The notes: generated by a model from the letters alone, not told the origin. 64,000 nt of DNA from an uncultured Propionibacteriaceae bacterium (GCA_945911015.1 CAMDZW010000004.1:62001-126000); one strand, 5' to 3'. Positions 17,077 through 24,982 are shown, counted from the stretch's first letter. Translations and numbers: made by a program.

Positions 17077-19637
17077 CACGACGCCACAGACCAGTCCCGA
17101 CCGTAGGCACAGAACAGTTCTGCTTCGGGATGGTCAGGGGTGATCAGCGCCAGCGCCCGGGCCGCGTCGACCCCGGCCGCAAGCTCTCGATGGTAGGCAG
17201 CCATGGCCTCGGTCAGGGCCTCGTCGCGGACCGGCGCAACCGCAGCGATCACCGATTCGACTCCGCAGGCGAGCAATGCTGCAGTCAGTCCCAGGGGTTC
17301 CTCGCCGGGGCGGACCAGCGCCCTCCCGACATCGCAGGCCGAAAGCACCACATGGCGGGCCGTGGTCCCGGCTGACTGCAGCTCGTGGGCGAACACCGGC
17401 CCGTCGGCGAGCAGGATGGAGGAGAACAGCGGACTCTGTTCGTGATGGCTGCCATGGGCAGCGACATGGACCACAGACCTGTCCCGCAGGACGGCGACCA
17501 GGTCCGCCCCGGTCGCCGCCGGTCGAAGGTCGGTCTGCGAATCGAGCCAGACCTGCGTCACTGCCGCAACTTCGGCGACAGCGCCTGGCAGCCCTGGCCC
17601 GGCGATGGCCGCGGTCCGCAGAGTGGTCGCGGCTGCCACCGTCCGGCTGCCTCCGGATCGTCCATCAGCCCAGAAGGTCGCCGACGGGCTGACGGTGACG
17701 GTCTTCCCAGCGAGCTGGGGCACCATCCGCCAGGGCACCGAGGCAAGCAGCGGAGACGGCAGCACGACCACGCGGTCGGTGGCAGGGATGGCCGGCGCGA
17801 GCAGGGACCCCAGCGCAGCCATCGACTGCACAATGGCGGTGCGGATCAGCCGGCTGATCCTTGGATCCGAGGATCGTGCCAGCGATGTGAGATCAAACGA
17901 CACGCTCTGGGCCAACTTGGCGACGTCACTCACGGCTGCCAGGTCGGTGAGCCGCTCACCATCGGAGTCGACCGTCACCGACCACAACCGGTCCCGGTGG
18001 ACGAACAGACTGATCAGGCCGGTACGACCCCGCGCGGCCAGCTGCTGCCGGATTGTGGAGATCCCTGCCGCCGGCGCCACCGTCCATTGGTCGGGTGGGC
18101 CGTCGAGGTCGCTGGCGCCCCAGTCGCGACGCTGGATGTCGTACTCCAACTCCGCGGCACGCTGCCGCAGCTCCTCGGCGTCGCCCCGCGCTTCCCGCAG
18201 CGACAACTGGACCTGGCGCAGAGCGGTGAGTCGACCGGCCAGCTCGGAGTCCTCGACCACGGTCACGCTCGGCAGCCGTTGGGAGACGCCACGCCACCGC
18301 TCACAGGCCTCAAAGATCGCCGGCGGCGCGCCCGCATCCATGGCGAGTTCAATGTCCAGGTCACGCAACCGGCGACCGTGGAGGGCCATCGCCGTCCGCG
18401 TGTCGAGCCCGGACCGCCGGCCCAGCTCCTGCCCGAGCGCGGCCACGGCTGCCCGTACATTGCGCCGCACCTTCTGGGTGTCACCGCTGGACGCCGCAAT
18501 CGTGACCCGGACCAGATGCCGCTGGAGCCGGTCGGGCAGGCTCAACCGGTGCCGACCGACCGCAGCCAGCCGGACGCGTGCCTGGTCGAGCTCGCCCGCC
18601 CGGGCGTGGGCCTCCGCGGCCAGCAAAGTCGCCGTCGGGCCGACACCACCGGCTGCCGCCGGACCGTCAGCCAGAGCTGCGGCGCGCCGAGCCACGTCCG
18701 GCGGGGGTTCACCGGAGGCCAGACCGGCCTCGATCGCGAGCAGTTCGGCCTGAACCTGCCAGGCCGGTTCCTGCTGCTCGGCAAAGGCTGTGGCAGCCCG
18801 CCGCGCCCTCTCCCGGGCGAGCGGGTGGTCCCCCAGCAACAGCGCGAGCCGGGCGAACTCCATGGTGATCTCGGCCAGGTCATGCACCAGGTTCTCGTCC
18901 TTGGCGTCCTTCTCACAGGAAGAGAGAAGTCGGTCGGCCGCGTCGAGCAGGCCAGCATCAAGCAGCACCCTGGCCTGGTCGAGATCGGACTGGGCGATCC
19001 GCACGTCCACCAGCCTGCGGGCCCGGTCCATCAGGGCGAGGGCACCGCTGAGATCGCCGCGGACGAAGGCGAGGCGTCCTTGATTGTGCACGGCCGCGGC
19101 CGCAAGTTCGTCGAAACCGTACTCACCGGCCAGCCGCTCGGCCCGTTCCAACTCGGCGGCGCTGCCGGCCACGTCGCCGAGGAACTGGCGTGCCAGTCCC
19201 GCGTTGATCGCGACCACGGCATCCGCACGGGGGCTGACCTTTGCGGCCGAGTCGCCGAGTTCCTCCATCGTGGCCAGGGCTGCCTCCCAGTTGCCGAGAC
19301 GGCCCTCGAGCCCGGCTCGTTGGATCGCGGACAGCACGCGCACCGTGGTCCCGGCAGGTCCGGTCGCCAGATCGACCGCATCGTCCAGCAGAGTGAACGC
19401 TTCGTCGCGGTGTCCGGTCTCGAACCGGGTCAGGGCCAGGGTCACCCGGGCGCGGCCAGCAGCCAGGATCAACTCATCAGGGACTGCCCCCGGCCCGATG
19501 CGGTCCAGCACCTCATCCAGCAGCTGTTCGGCCAGGGCGAGCTTGCCGGTCGCATTGGCCTGGACGGCCTGGTCGATCGAAGCAATCAGAAGGTCGGCTT
19601 CCGGAGCGATGTCGGGTGATGGTTCAGACGGGGTGAT
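17070..19637 (-). CDS. TPR-CHAT cysteine protease, probable ATC start
   Basis: A protein of 855 residues if read from ATC at 19637. The first 550 residues are helical TPR-like repeats (for example RARVTLALTRFETGHRDEAF). The last 250 residues are a CHAT (caspase-HetF) protease with the catalytic pair visible: His728 in VHVAAHG and Cys768 in VVLSACDVG. AGGAGG stands exactly 5 nt before the ATC, and no ATG, GTG or TTG occurs in frame from the preceding stop until a GTG at 19511, which lies inside a repeat and lacks a ribosome binding site. It is the last gene of the S8-sigma operon. TPRs would bind a trigger or substrate and CHAT would cleave it; no target is known. Confidence 0.82.
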   Translation of the reverse strand: MTPSEPSPDIAPEADLLIASIDQAVQANATGKLALAEQLLDEVLDRIGPGAVPDELILAAGRARVTLALTRFETGHRDEAFTLLDDAVDLATGPAGTTVRVLSAIQRAGLEGRLGNWEAALATMEELGDSAAKVSPRADAVVAINAGLARQFLGDVAGSAAELERAERLAGEYGFDELAAAAVHNQGRLAFVRGDLSGALALMDRARRLVDVRIAQSDLDQARVLLDAGLLDAADRLLSSCEKDAKDENLVHDLAEITMEFARLALLLGDHPLARERARRAATAFAEQQEPAWQVQAELLAIEAGLASGEPPPDVARRAAALADGPAAAGGVGPTATLLAAEAHARAGELDQARVRLAAVGRHRLSLPDRLQRHLVRVTIAASSGDTQKVRRNVRAAVAALGQELGRRSGLDTRTAMALHGRRLRDLDIELAMDAGAPPAIFEACERWRGVSQRLPSVTVVEDSELAGRLTALRQVQLSLREARGDAEELRQRAAELEYDIQRRDWGASDLDGPPDQWTVAPAAGISTIRQQLAARGRTGLISLFVHRDRLWSVTVDSDGERLTDLAAVSDVAKLAQSVSFDLTSLARSSDPRISRLIRTAIVQSMAALGSLLAPAIPATDRVVVLPSPLLASVPWRMVPQLAGKTVTVSPSATFWADGRSGGSRTVAAATTLRTAAIAGPGLPGAVAEVAAVTQVWLDSQTDLRPAATGADLVAVLRDRSVVHVAAHGSHHEQSPLFSSILLADGPVFAHELQSAGTTARHVVLSACDVGRALVRPGEEPLGLTAALLACGVESVIAAVAPVRDEALTEAMAAYHRELAAGVDAARALALITPDHPEAELFCAYGRDWSVASCQ

Positions 19638-19665
19638 CGTGTCCTCCTGGCAGGTCGTCGCGGCG

Positions 19666-20202
19666 TCAGAGGGCGAAGTACGGCGTCATCACGGTGATGT
19701 CGTCGTAGCGGAAGACCAGTTGTGCCGGGCCGGTCTCGACCTCGTCGAAGGTGTAGCGACCGACCTCGTCGGATTGGGTCTGGTGGACCAGCGGACGGCC
19801 GCGCCGATCGCGGGCAAGCACGCGCATCTCCACGGCACACTCCGGGACGGTCACCCATCCGTCGACCCGGACCATGTCCGCGGCGAGGGAGGCCACGGTG
19901 ACCATGCTGCTCAACTGGTCACAGCGGAAAGTGAGGGTGTCGGTACGGACAGGGGCGCCGTCACGGAACGCACCGGCACCGGCCAGTTCCGGCACCTGCG
20001 ATGTCGGTTGCACCCCGTCATCGGCATCCCCGTGCAGTTCGGCGACTTCGGCGTGCAGCGCCTGCACACTCAACCGGAACCGGATCTCGAGGGTCAGGTC
20101 ATCGGGGACCGGGTCCAGGGTGTCCCACAGGTCGCCGAGTTCGGCCAGGATCTGGAGATCGGTGTCGTCGATCGGTTCGTCAGGACCATCATCGGTGATC
20201 AT
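19666..20202 (-). CDS. Small acidic protein with C-terminal beta-domain, possible regulator of the sigma factor
   Basis: A 178-residue cytoplasmic protein. An acidic N-terminal helix region (LQILAELGDLWDTLDPVPDD) is followed by a beta-rich C-terminus (VEMRVLARDRRGRPL, GRYTFDEVETG) like a carboxypeptidase-regulatory or transthyretin-like domain. I do not recognise a named family. The start is fixed by GGGAGGG 6 nt upstream, and the ATG overlaps the sigma-factor stop (ATGA). The gene order, directly after an ECF sigma gene, is where an anti-sigma factor is expected, but there is no zinc-finger HxxxCxxC motif and no membrane helix. Confidence 0.7.
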   Translation of the reverse strand: MITDDGPDEPIDDTDLQILAELGDLWDTLDPVPDDLTLEIRFRLSVQALHAEVAELHGDADDGVQPTSQVPELAGAGAFRDGAPVRTDTLTFRCDQLSSMVTVASLAADMVRVDGWVTVPECAVEMRVLARDRRGRPLVHQTQSDEVGRYTFDEVETGPAQLVFRYDDITVMTPYFAL

Positions 20203-20825
20203 GATCGTCCCTCCCATCGGGGATCGGCCAACAGGGCAGCCCGCAGCTTGGCCAGACAACGTCCGCGGGTTGGACCGATGCTGCCCACCGGCATCTGCAG
20301 TCCCGCGGCAATGGCGGCATAGTCGGGCCGATCACCGAAGGCAATCACCCGCAACAGCGTGCGGCATCGCTGGGACAGCTCGCTGAGATGACGCCACAGC
20401 GTGGCCTGCCGACTGCGCAGGACCACCCGCTCGTCGGGACCGGGCGCCGCCTCGGGATGAGGATCCTCAGGGTTCAGTTCGTCAGTCGCGGTCCGGCGAT
20501 CACGTTGTACGAGGCGCCAGGACTCGCGACGAGTCGTCATGACCAGCCAGCCGAGTACGGCCTGGGGGTCCTTGATGCGATCGGCATGTTCGACCAGCCG
20601 CAGCCAGGTTGTCTGCACCACGTCACGGGCAGTCTCGTGCTCCAGTCCTTGTGCTCGGGCGGTGTGCCACAGCAGTGGGGTGAGCAGCTCGACCAGTTCG
20701 TCCATCCGATCCATCTCGCCGCGACGAAACCCGGCGAATGCCATCGCCGACTGCCGGGCCAGGCCATGGGTTTCGGAGGCGTCGGCCGTGTCGGGCGCCC
20801 CGGCCCCTGCCTCACCGCCGGTCAT
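20199..20825 (-). CDS. ECF-type sigma-70 factor
   Basis: A 208-residue sigma factor. Region 2 is around LLTPLLWHTARAQGLEHETA to DVVQTTWLRLVEH, and region 4 is the helix-turn-helix DYAAIAAGLQMPVGSIGPTR. The linker between them is acidic. It lies between the S8 protease and the small regulator-like gene, with ATGA overlaps. The ATG falls in the second unit of a 17-bp tandem duplication, so the protease stop at 20841-20839 is followed by an out-of-frame six-codon reading frame that ends in an ATGA overlap with this start. Confidence 0.85.
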   Translation of the reverse strand: MTGGEAGAGAPDTADASETHGLARQSAMAFAGFRRGEMDRMDELVELLTPLLWHTARAQGLEHETARDVVQTTWLRLVEHADRIKDPQAVLGWLVMTTRRESWRLVQRDRRTATDELNPEDPHPEAAPGPDERVVLRSRQATLWRHLSELSQRCRTLLRVIAFGDRPDYAAIAAGLQMPVGSIGPTRGRCLAKLRAALLADPRWEGRS

Positions 20826-20847
20826 GATGCACCGCCGGTCATGATGC
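20814..20847. repeat. Perfect 17-bp tandem duplication at the S8/sigma junction
   Basis: Two identical 17-bp units lie head to tail at 20814-20830 and 20831-20847. On the minus strand each contains CATGACCGGCGG, so the initiation region of the sigma gene is doubled. Because 17 is not a multiple of 3, the upstream ATG is out of frame with sigma. Confidence 0.9.
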
Positions 20848-22410
20848 CGCGCTACGTCGTCGGATGGCGGCCACGTGTTCTTCGCGTTCGGTCAGGACTG
20901 CCTTGACCGCTGCAGGAACATCACCGGTGCGGCAGGCCCAGGTGGCGATGTCGCCGGCCACCCAGGGTGCGGCAAATGACGTACCGCTCCAGATCGCGAA
21001 GCCGGACCCGAAGTCATCCGGATCGATGGTGCCGCGCATCATCGGGTCGTCGCGTTGCACTGCGATCCCCCGTCGGAAGCTGCCGGTCAGGCCCACCGGC
21101 ACGGTGCTGACCACTGCGGCGCCCGGGGCATGGGTGGTGACCCAGTCACCATTGTTGGAGAACACCGCCACCGTGTGGTCATCCGGGTTGAGCGCACCGA
21201 CACTGATCAGTGGCAACGGATCGGTCAGCTGACTGCTCAGCCCGGCGGGATAGAACGGGACGGTGGTGGCCCCGTTTCCGGCAGCCGCCACGACCGCCAC
21301 CCCACTGTCGGCGAACGCCCGGAGCAGGCCGGCGAGCGGGGCCGCGGCACGGGGGTCGTCGGGTGACTCGTGGTAGTAGCCCATCGACAGGTTGAGCACG
21401 TCCAGCTTGCGGCTCTCCGCTCCAGTGCCGGTGGGGATCTCTTCGCGCCGGTGCAGCCGCAACAGCCCCACCAGGGCGAGGAGCACATCGCTCTCGGCGA
21501 CGACGCCATCGGCAGCCATCACCGGGACGTCCAGCAGATGGGCGCGGGCGCAACGTTGCCGGACGACTCCGGCCACGAAGGTGCCGTGGCCGGCCAGGGC
21601 GTCGATCACACCGTTGAGCGGGTCGGTGACCACACCGGTGAAGGTCGAGTCGGGATGGTCGAGATGGTCCAGGACCGTCTGGTCCACTCCGGGCCCCCGG
21701 TAGCGGGAGAAGCCCTCGCCCTCGGTCGCGAACCAGGGATGCTGGCCGATGCCGCTGTCGACCACCGCAACCACTGGCTCGTACTTCGTACGGGGTGTGG
21801 TCGTCCAGGGATCGGGCGCGCTCCACACCACCGGGGTGCGGCCGTTGTAGCCGGCCATGGACTGGGCGGCCGAACTCCCGACACCGGCCCAGATACCACC
21901 GACCCCGGCCCAGATACCTCCAACGCCGCCCCAGATCCCGCCCTGTCGAGGGCCTCCGGCTGCCATCAGATGGTCCAGGGCCACGTGGTCGGCGATCTCG
22001 GGCTCGTCACGGAGGTCGTGGCGAAGCTGTTGGAGCACGGTCCAGGCGTCGGGTGGGGCTGTCGGTGAGTCTCCTGCCGCAGCGATGTCGACGGCGGTGT
22101 ACATGACCTGTTCCAACATCTTGTGCTCGTGAGGGTCGACATCCTTGACGGCTGCGCCGTGCCGCGGGGCGACGGTCCATCGCAGTCCCAGGTCACGTTC
22201 GTCACTCCAGGCCTGGAGGCGTTCGACGATCCTGCTCGCCGAGCCGTCCGGCAGACCACGTACGAGGAGGCGCCGCGGGAGATAGATCGTGGGATTGACG
22301 GTGGCGCCGGGTGGCTGCACCGCAGTGTCGGGGTCGAGCGTTCGCGCGCCGTGGCGGCTGAGCAGGAACTCCGGTATCGCCGGGACCGGCGGTGGTGGTG
22401 GTGTGTCCAT
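20839..22410 (-). CDS. Cytoplasmic subtilisin-like (S8) serine protease with GIWxGVG repeats
   Basis: A 523-residue S8 protease with the full catalytic triad: Asp218 in VAVVDSGIG, His275 in AGHGTFVAGVV and Ser478 in SGTSFAAPWVAG; Asn379 in AAGNG is the oxyanion residue. There is no signal peptide or transmembrane segment, so it should act in the cytoplasm. Residues 1-150 are a non-catalytic N-terminal domain. Between it and the catalytic domain are three tandem GIWxGVG heptads (about 158-178), a glycine/tryptophan linker that could be a cleavage or docking site. AGAAGGA precedes the ATG. It opens the operon with sigma, the regulator-like protein and CHAT. Confidence 0.87.
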   Translation of the reverse strand: MDTPPPPPVPAIPEFLLSRHGARTLDPDTAVQPPGATVNPTIYLPRRLLVRGLPDGSASRIVERLQAWSDERDLGLRWTVAPRHGAAVKDVDPHEHKMLEQVMYTAVDIAAAGDSPTAPPDAWTVLQQLRHDLRDEPEIADHVALDHLMAAGGPRQGGIWGGVGGIWAGVGGIWAGVGSSAAQSMAGYNGRTPVVWSAPDPWTTTPRTKYEPVVAVVDSGIGQHPWFATEGEGFSRYRGPGVDQTVLDHLDHPDSTFTGVVTDPLNGVIDALAGHGTFVAGVVRQRCARAHLLDVPVMAADGVVAESDVLLALVGLLRLHRREEIPTGTGAESRKLDVLNLSMGYYHESPDDPRAAAPLAGLLRAFADSGVAVVAAAGNGATTVPFYPAGLSSQLTDPLPLISVGALNPDDHTVAVFSNNGDWVTTHAPGAAVVSTVPVGLTGSFRRGIAVQRDDPMMRGTIDPDDFGSGFAIWSGTSFAAPWVAGDIATWACRTGDVPAAVKAVLTEREEHVAAIRRRSAAS

Positions 22411-22501
22411 CGTTGGATCCTTCTGTCACGAACGTCGGTAATGATCAGTTTAGGCAGCTGTGGCCTCGGTCGGCCAGTGTGCGACCACCAGCTGGGCCGG
22501 C

Positions 22502-23797
22502 TCAGGCTGGTACGGGTGTCGCGGCCGCGGTGGTGCCCACGGGTTGGGCGAGACGCGCCAGCATCTCGGCAGCCTGGAGGACCATGGAGGTTGGTGGGAC
22601 ATCGGCCTCGAGGAAGGTCTGCACGATCTGGTGCGCTCGAGCAAAGTCCTTGGCGAGGATCGCGCGACGGACGCCGGCATCGGCGATCAGGCTGACCAGG
22701 GCACCACGGTCGATGACGGCCGAGGAATGGATCACCTTGATCCACTCGGGTTCACGGTCGCGTGGAGGCATCAGTGCGAGCAGCCGGTCGGCGATGGCCT
22801 CCCGCCCTGGTGGCGACGGCGCAGAGCTGCGGGGCACAGGCTGCCCGGTGCGCAGGATGGCCGCCATCAGCAGGCCCCACACATAGACGGTGTGGTAGCT
22901 CTCCCGGAAGTAGTACGCACCCTGCTCGGCCGGATCCAGCTCGGCACAGGCATCGCTCTGCAGGGTCATCGACGGCAGGATCCCGAAGGAGTCGGTGACC
23001 TCGGCCAGGACCTGCAACGCAAACGTCGCGGTGGGGGTCCAGCCGGCACGAAGGAAGGGCCAGCTGAACAGGACTTCCGCACCGAGGTCATAGTCGTCCT
23101 CATCGAGGCAGCGGGCTGTCATCGCCTCGAGGTCGGCCGTCAGGTCAGCCTCGGGTCGGGCCAGGACCGGCCGGTCGGCGCCGAAGTTCGAGGCATAGAT
23201 CAATCCATGGGTGACCGCGTAGGCAGCTTCCCGGGAGCCGCAGATGACATCTTGACCCTGGTTGTAGGCGGTGCGCCTGGTGGCGGCTGCGATGTCGAGT
23301 TCGGGCAGGGGCGCCCCCAGTGAGCGATGCCATCCGGCCTCGAGGTCCTTCCACGCCGCACGTTCCGACGGCCCGACACTGGTCTGGGTCAAGGAGGCGC
23401 AGTACTCGGCGTGGAAGTCCGGATCGGGGCGACCGTAGGCGGTCAGGCACAGGTGTGCCACACCGAGTTCGGCCGCCATGGCAGGGCGCAGCCGCATCCA
23501 CAGTCTGGTGTCGTGGTCACGGGCGAACGGGGTCAGCAGGTCGGCGATGTGGTCGAGCCGGTCGCTCAGCTCGGCTGGTGGATCGGGTACGTGGGAAGCC
23601 AGATGCAGCAACAGGCTGGTTTCACACACGAACTTGGCACGGTTCAGGAAGACCGAAGGGGCGGCCTCGTCCAGCTGGTTCCAGGCCGATGGCAGCAGCA
23701 GGTGATGGGCGGCTTGTTGGGCGTGGTCCAACGTGGCGGCGAGACGCGCGATGAGCTCGTCCCGCCGCCAGTGGATGCCCACGATGGGCTGGTTCAT
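22502..23797 (-). CDS. Uncharacterised helical protein, DUF6895-like
   Basis: A 431-residue soluble protein, mainly helical. AYAVTHGLIYASNFG and YYFRESYHTVYVWGLLMA resemble the core signature of the DUF6895 family, as far as I recall it; the function of that family is unknown. Conserved His, Tyr and Asp residues suggest a binding or catalytic pocket. The start at 23797 is 4 bp after the stop of the small upstream gene, so translation is probably coupled. It lies upstream of and in the same direction as the S8-sigma-CHAT operon with a 91-bp gap that could hold a separate promoter. Confidence 0.6.
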   Translation of the reverse strand: MNQPIVGIHWRRDELIARLAATLDHAQQAAHHLLLPSAWNQLDEAAPSVFLNRAKFVCETSLLLHLASHVPDPPAELSDRLDHIADLLTPFARDHDTRLWMRLRPAMAAELGVAHLCLTAYGRPDPDFHAEYCASLTQTSVGPSERAAWKDLEAGWHRSLGAPLPELDIAAATRRTAYNQGQDVICGSREAAYAVTHGLIYASNFGADRPVLARPEADLTADLEAMTARCLDEDDYDLGAEVLFSWPFLRAGWTPTATFALQVLAEVTDSFGILPSMTLQSDACAELDPAEQGAYYFRESYHTVYVWGLLMAAILRTGQPVPRSSAPSPPGREAIADRLLALMPPRDREPEWIKVIHSSAVIDRGALVSLIADAGVRRAILAKDFARAHQIVQTFLEADVPPTSMVLQAAEMLARLAQPVGTTAAATPVPA

Positions 23798-23801
23798 GGG
23801 A

Positions 23802-24074
23802 TCAGATCTGAGGCCGCTGGAAACGGTCGTTGAGGTCGCGAATCTTGCCGAGATCCTCGAGGCCCTGCGCCGCAATGCCGGTGTTCCAGATCTTGAGCAC
23901 CGACGTGTATCCGGTCACGATGTAGTCGTCGGCGACAGTCCCTGGGCTGAGCACGGATTCCGGCATGTTCTTCACCATCTCCGCGACCCTGTCGAAGTCC
24001 ACTGCGCCGGTCTTGCGCAGGGTCTGCAGCACTTCGAGCTCCTTGGCTCCCTTGGTTGTCTGCTTGTCGGGCAT
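23802..24074 (-). CDS. Small uncharacterised protein upstream of the DUF6895-like gene
   Basis: A 90-residue charged protein starting MPDKQTTKGAKELEVL with a predicted helical first half and a more hydrophobic middle (VADDYIVTGYTSVLKIW). AAGGAG lies 6 nt before the ATG, the best ribosome binding site in this neighbourhood. I do not recognise it. A short protein made in one operon with a larger uncharacterised protein could be a substrate or partner for it, for example a modified peptide, but it has no clear leader/core division. Confidence 0.6.
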   Translation of the reverse strand: MPDKQTTKGAKELEVLQTLRKTGAVDFDRVAEMVKNMPESVLSPGTVADDYIVTGYTSVLKIWNTGIAAQGLEDLGKIRDLNDRFQRPQI

Positions 24075-24310
24075 GATGTCTCCTTGCTGTGGTTGGGGCC
24101 CACGGAATGTGGACTCACCCAACAAGGAGCGCCTCCATCCCCCGGTGATACATCACAGTGCGAACAATTTCCCAGCCGATCCAGGTCCAGGCCATCGGGG
24201 TCGGGCCAGGTCACGATCGGCTGACCGCGTTGGGACAGTTCCAGTGCCTCGGCCAGCGAGTCGGCAAGAGCGACGGCATTCCCGACACGCCGGGCATCGG
24301 CGAGGCGACA

Positions 24311-24346
24311 GAGAGGTCGGTGGTTCAAGTCCATCTGGACCCCACT
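24311..24346 (+). repeat. tRNA-Ile 3'-half-like direct repeat, possible attachment-site relic
   Basis: A 22-bp stretch at 24311-24332 is identical to 15514-15535 in tRNA-Ile, from the variable-loop side through the T-arm. Similarity continues with mismatches to the acceptor end. There is no anticodon arm or 5' acceptor strand, so it is not a functional tRNA. It is in the same orientation as the tRNA, as expected for the distal attachment site of an element inserted into the tRNA 3' end. Confidence 0.55.
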
Positions 24347-24381
24347 TTCATGCCCGGACTCGGCCGAGGCTCGCACACGCT

Positions 24382-24422
24382 TTGCAAGGGTCGGTGCCCT
24401 ACCAACGGTTCTACCCTTGCAA
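24382..24422. repeat. Inverted repeat TTGCAAGGGT / ACCCTTGCAA
   Basis: A perfect 10-bp inverted repeat with a 21-bp loop, 35 bp downstream of the RidA-like gene stop on the minus strand. There is no T-run, so it may be a processing or Rho-dependent end structure rather than a classical terminator. Confidence 0.45.
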
Positions 24423-24456
24423 TCGGTGTGCCACCCTGACCGTCGACAGTGCGCGG

Positions 24457-24864
24457 TCAGTCCAGGACTGCGGCGACGGCCTCGATCTCAACCAGCTGGT
24501 CGTCGTAGCCCAGCACGGTCACTCCCAGGAGGGTGCTGGGGACGTCATGGTCACCGAAGGCGTCCCTCACCACCTCCCACGCTTCCACGAGGTCGGCCTG
24601 TGCCGAGGAGGCGACCAACACGCGAGTGCTGATCACGTCCTGGAGGGTTGCCCCTGCCGCTTCCAGTGCGGTGGTCAAGGTCTCGATGCAAGCCGCCGCC
24701 TGCCCTGCGTAGCTGCCAACGGCTGCTGTCGTGCCGTCATCATTGAGCGGACACGAGCCCGCCAGGAAGGTCAGCCGCGCCTCCTTGGGAGCGGTGGCTG
24801 CGTACGCGTATTCGGCAACGTCGGAGAGCTTGGAGGAGCGGATCAGTTGAACGGCTGCTGGCAT
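24457..24864 (-). CDS. RidA/YjgF-family protein
   Basis: A 135-residue protein of the RidA (YER057c/UK114) family. Family members form trimers and hydrolyse reactive enamine/imine intermediates from PLP enzymes, or do related deaminations. Visible features are FLAGSCPLNDDG near residue 33, the long helix QAAACIETLTTALEAAG and the strand LQDVISTRVLVAS. The usual arginine of true RidA falls in ISTRVLV. A perfect 8-bp inverted repeat, TGGTCGGT-N7-ACCGACCA (24878-24900), lies just upstream, between this gene and the GrpB-like gene, and may be an operator. Confidence 0.85.
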   Translation of the reverse strand: MPAAVQLIRSSKLSDVAEYAYAATAPKEARLTFLAGSCPLNDDGTTAAVGSYAGQAAACIETLTTALEAAGATLQDVISTRVLVASSAQADLVEAWEVVRDAFGDHDVPSTLLGVTVLGYDDQLVEIEAVAAVLD

Positions 24865-24877
24865 GGCTTCAACCTAG

Positions 24878-24900
24878 TGGTCGGTTCGTGTGACCGACCA
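24878..24900. promoter_or_regulatory. Inverted repeat upstream of the RidA-like gene
   Basis: TGGTCGGT and ACCGACCA form a perfect 8-bp inverted repeat around a 7-bp spacer, 14 bp before the RidA-like start and 83 bp before the divergent GrpB-like start. This is suitable as a repressor operator. Confidence 0.45.
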
Positions 24901-24982
24901 ACGGAATCTGTCAGTCAGGCGGCAGTCTGGTTCGATGCTGACCAGTGCCCAACAGCCCGCGTGTCCCGACAGAGAGGCCGCC

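Larger units (their letters stand above)
24075..24456. other. Gene-free stretch with tRNA-like remnant and coding remnant
   Basis: No intact gene is seen in these 382 bp. It holds the tRNA 3'-half-like sequence (24311-24346), a 10-bp inverted repeat (24382-24422) and, on the minus strand from about 24310 to 24170, a short run with coding-like GC bias (LADSLAEALELSQRG, WPDPDGLDLDRLG) but no start or homologue I can name. It looks like a recombination scar. Confidence 0.5.

Noticed and set aside
17385..19619. Plus-strand open frame of 744 codons opposite the CHAT gene
   Set aside because: Antisense shadow of a clearly coding gene with catalytic motifs; composition is repetitive Arg/Gly/Pro without domain features.
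21876..21938. 21-bp periodic repeat considered as a mini CRISPR array
   Set aside because: There are no spacers; the units abut and stay in frame in the S8 protease, encoding GIWxGVG heptads.
15549..24310. Calling the bracketed block an active integrative element
   Set aside because: No integrase, excisionase or relaxase gene is present and the repeat at 24.3 kb is degraded; kept only as a possible relic.
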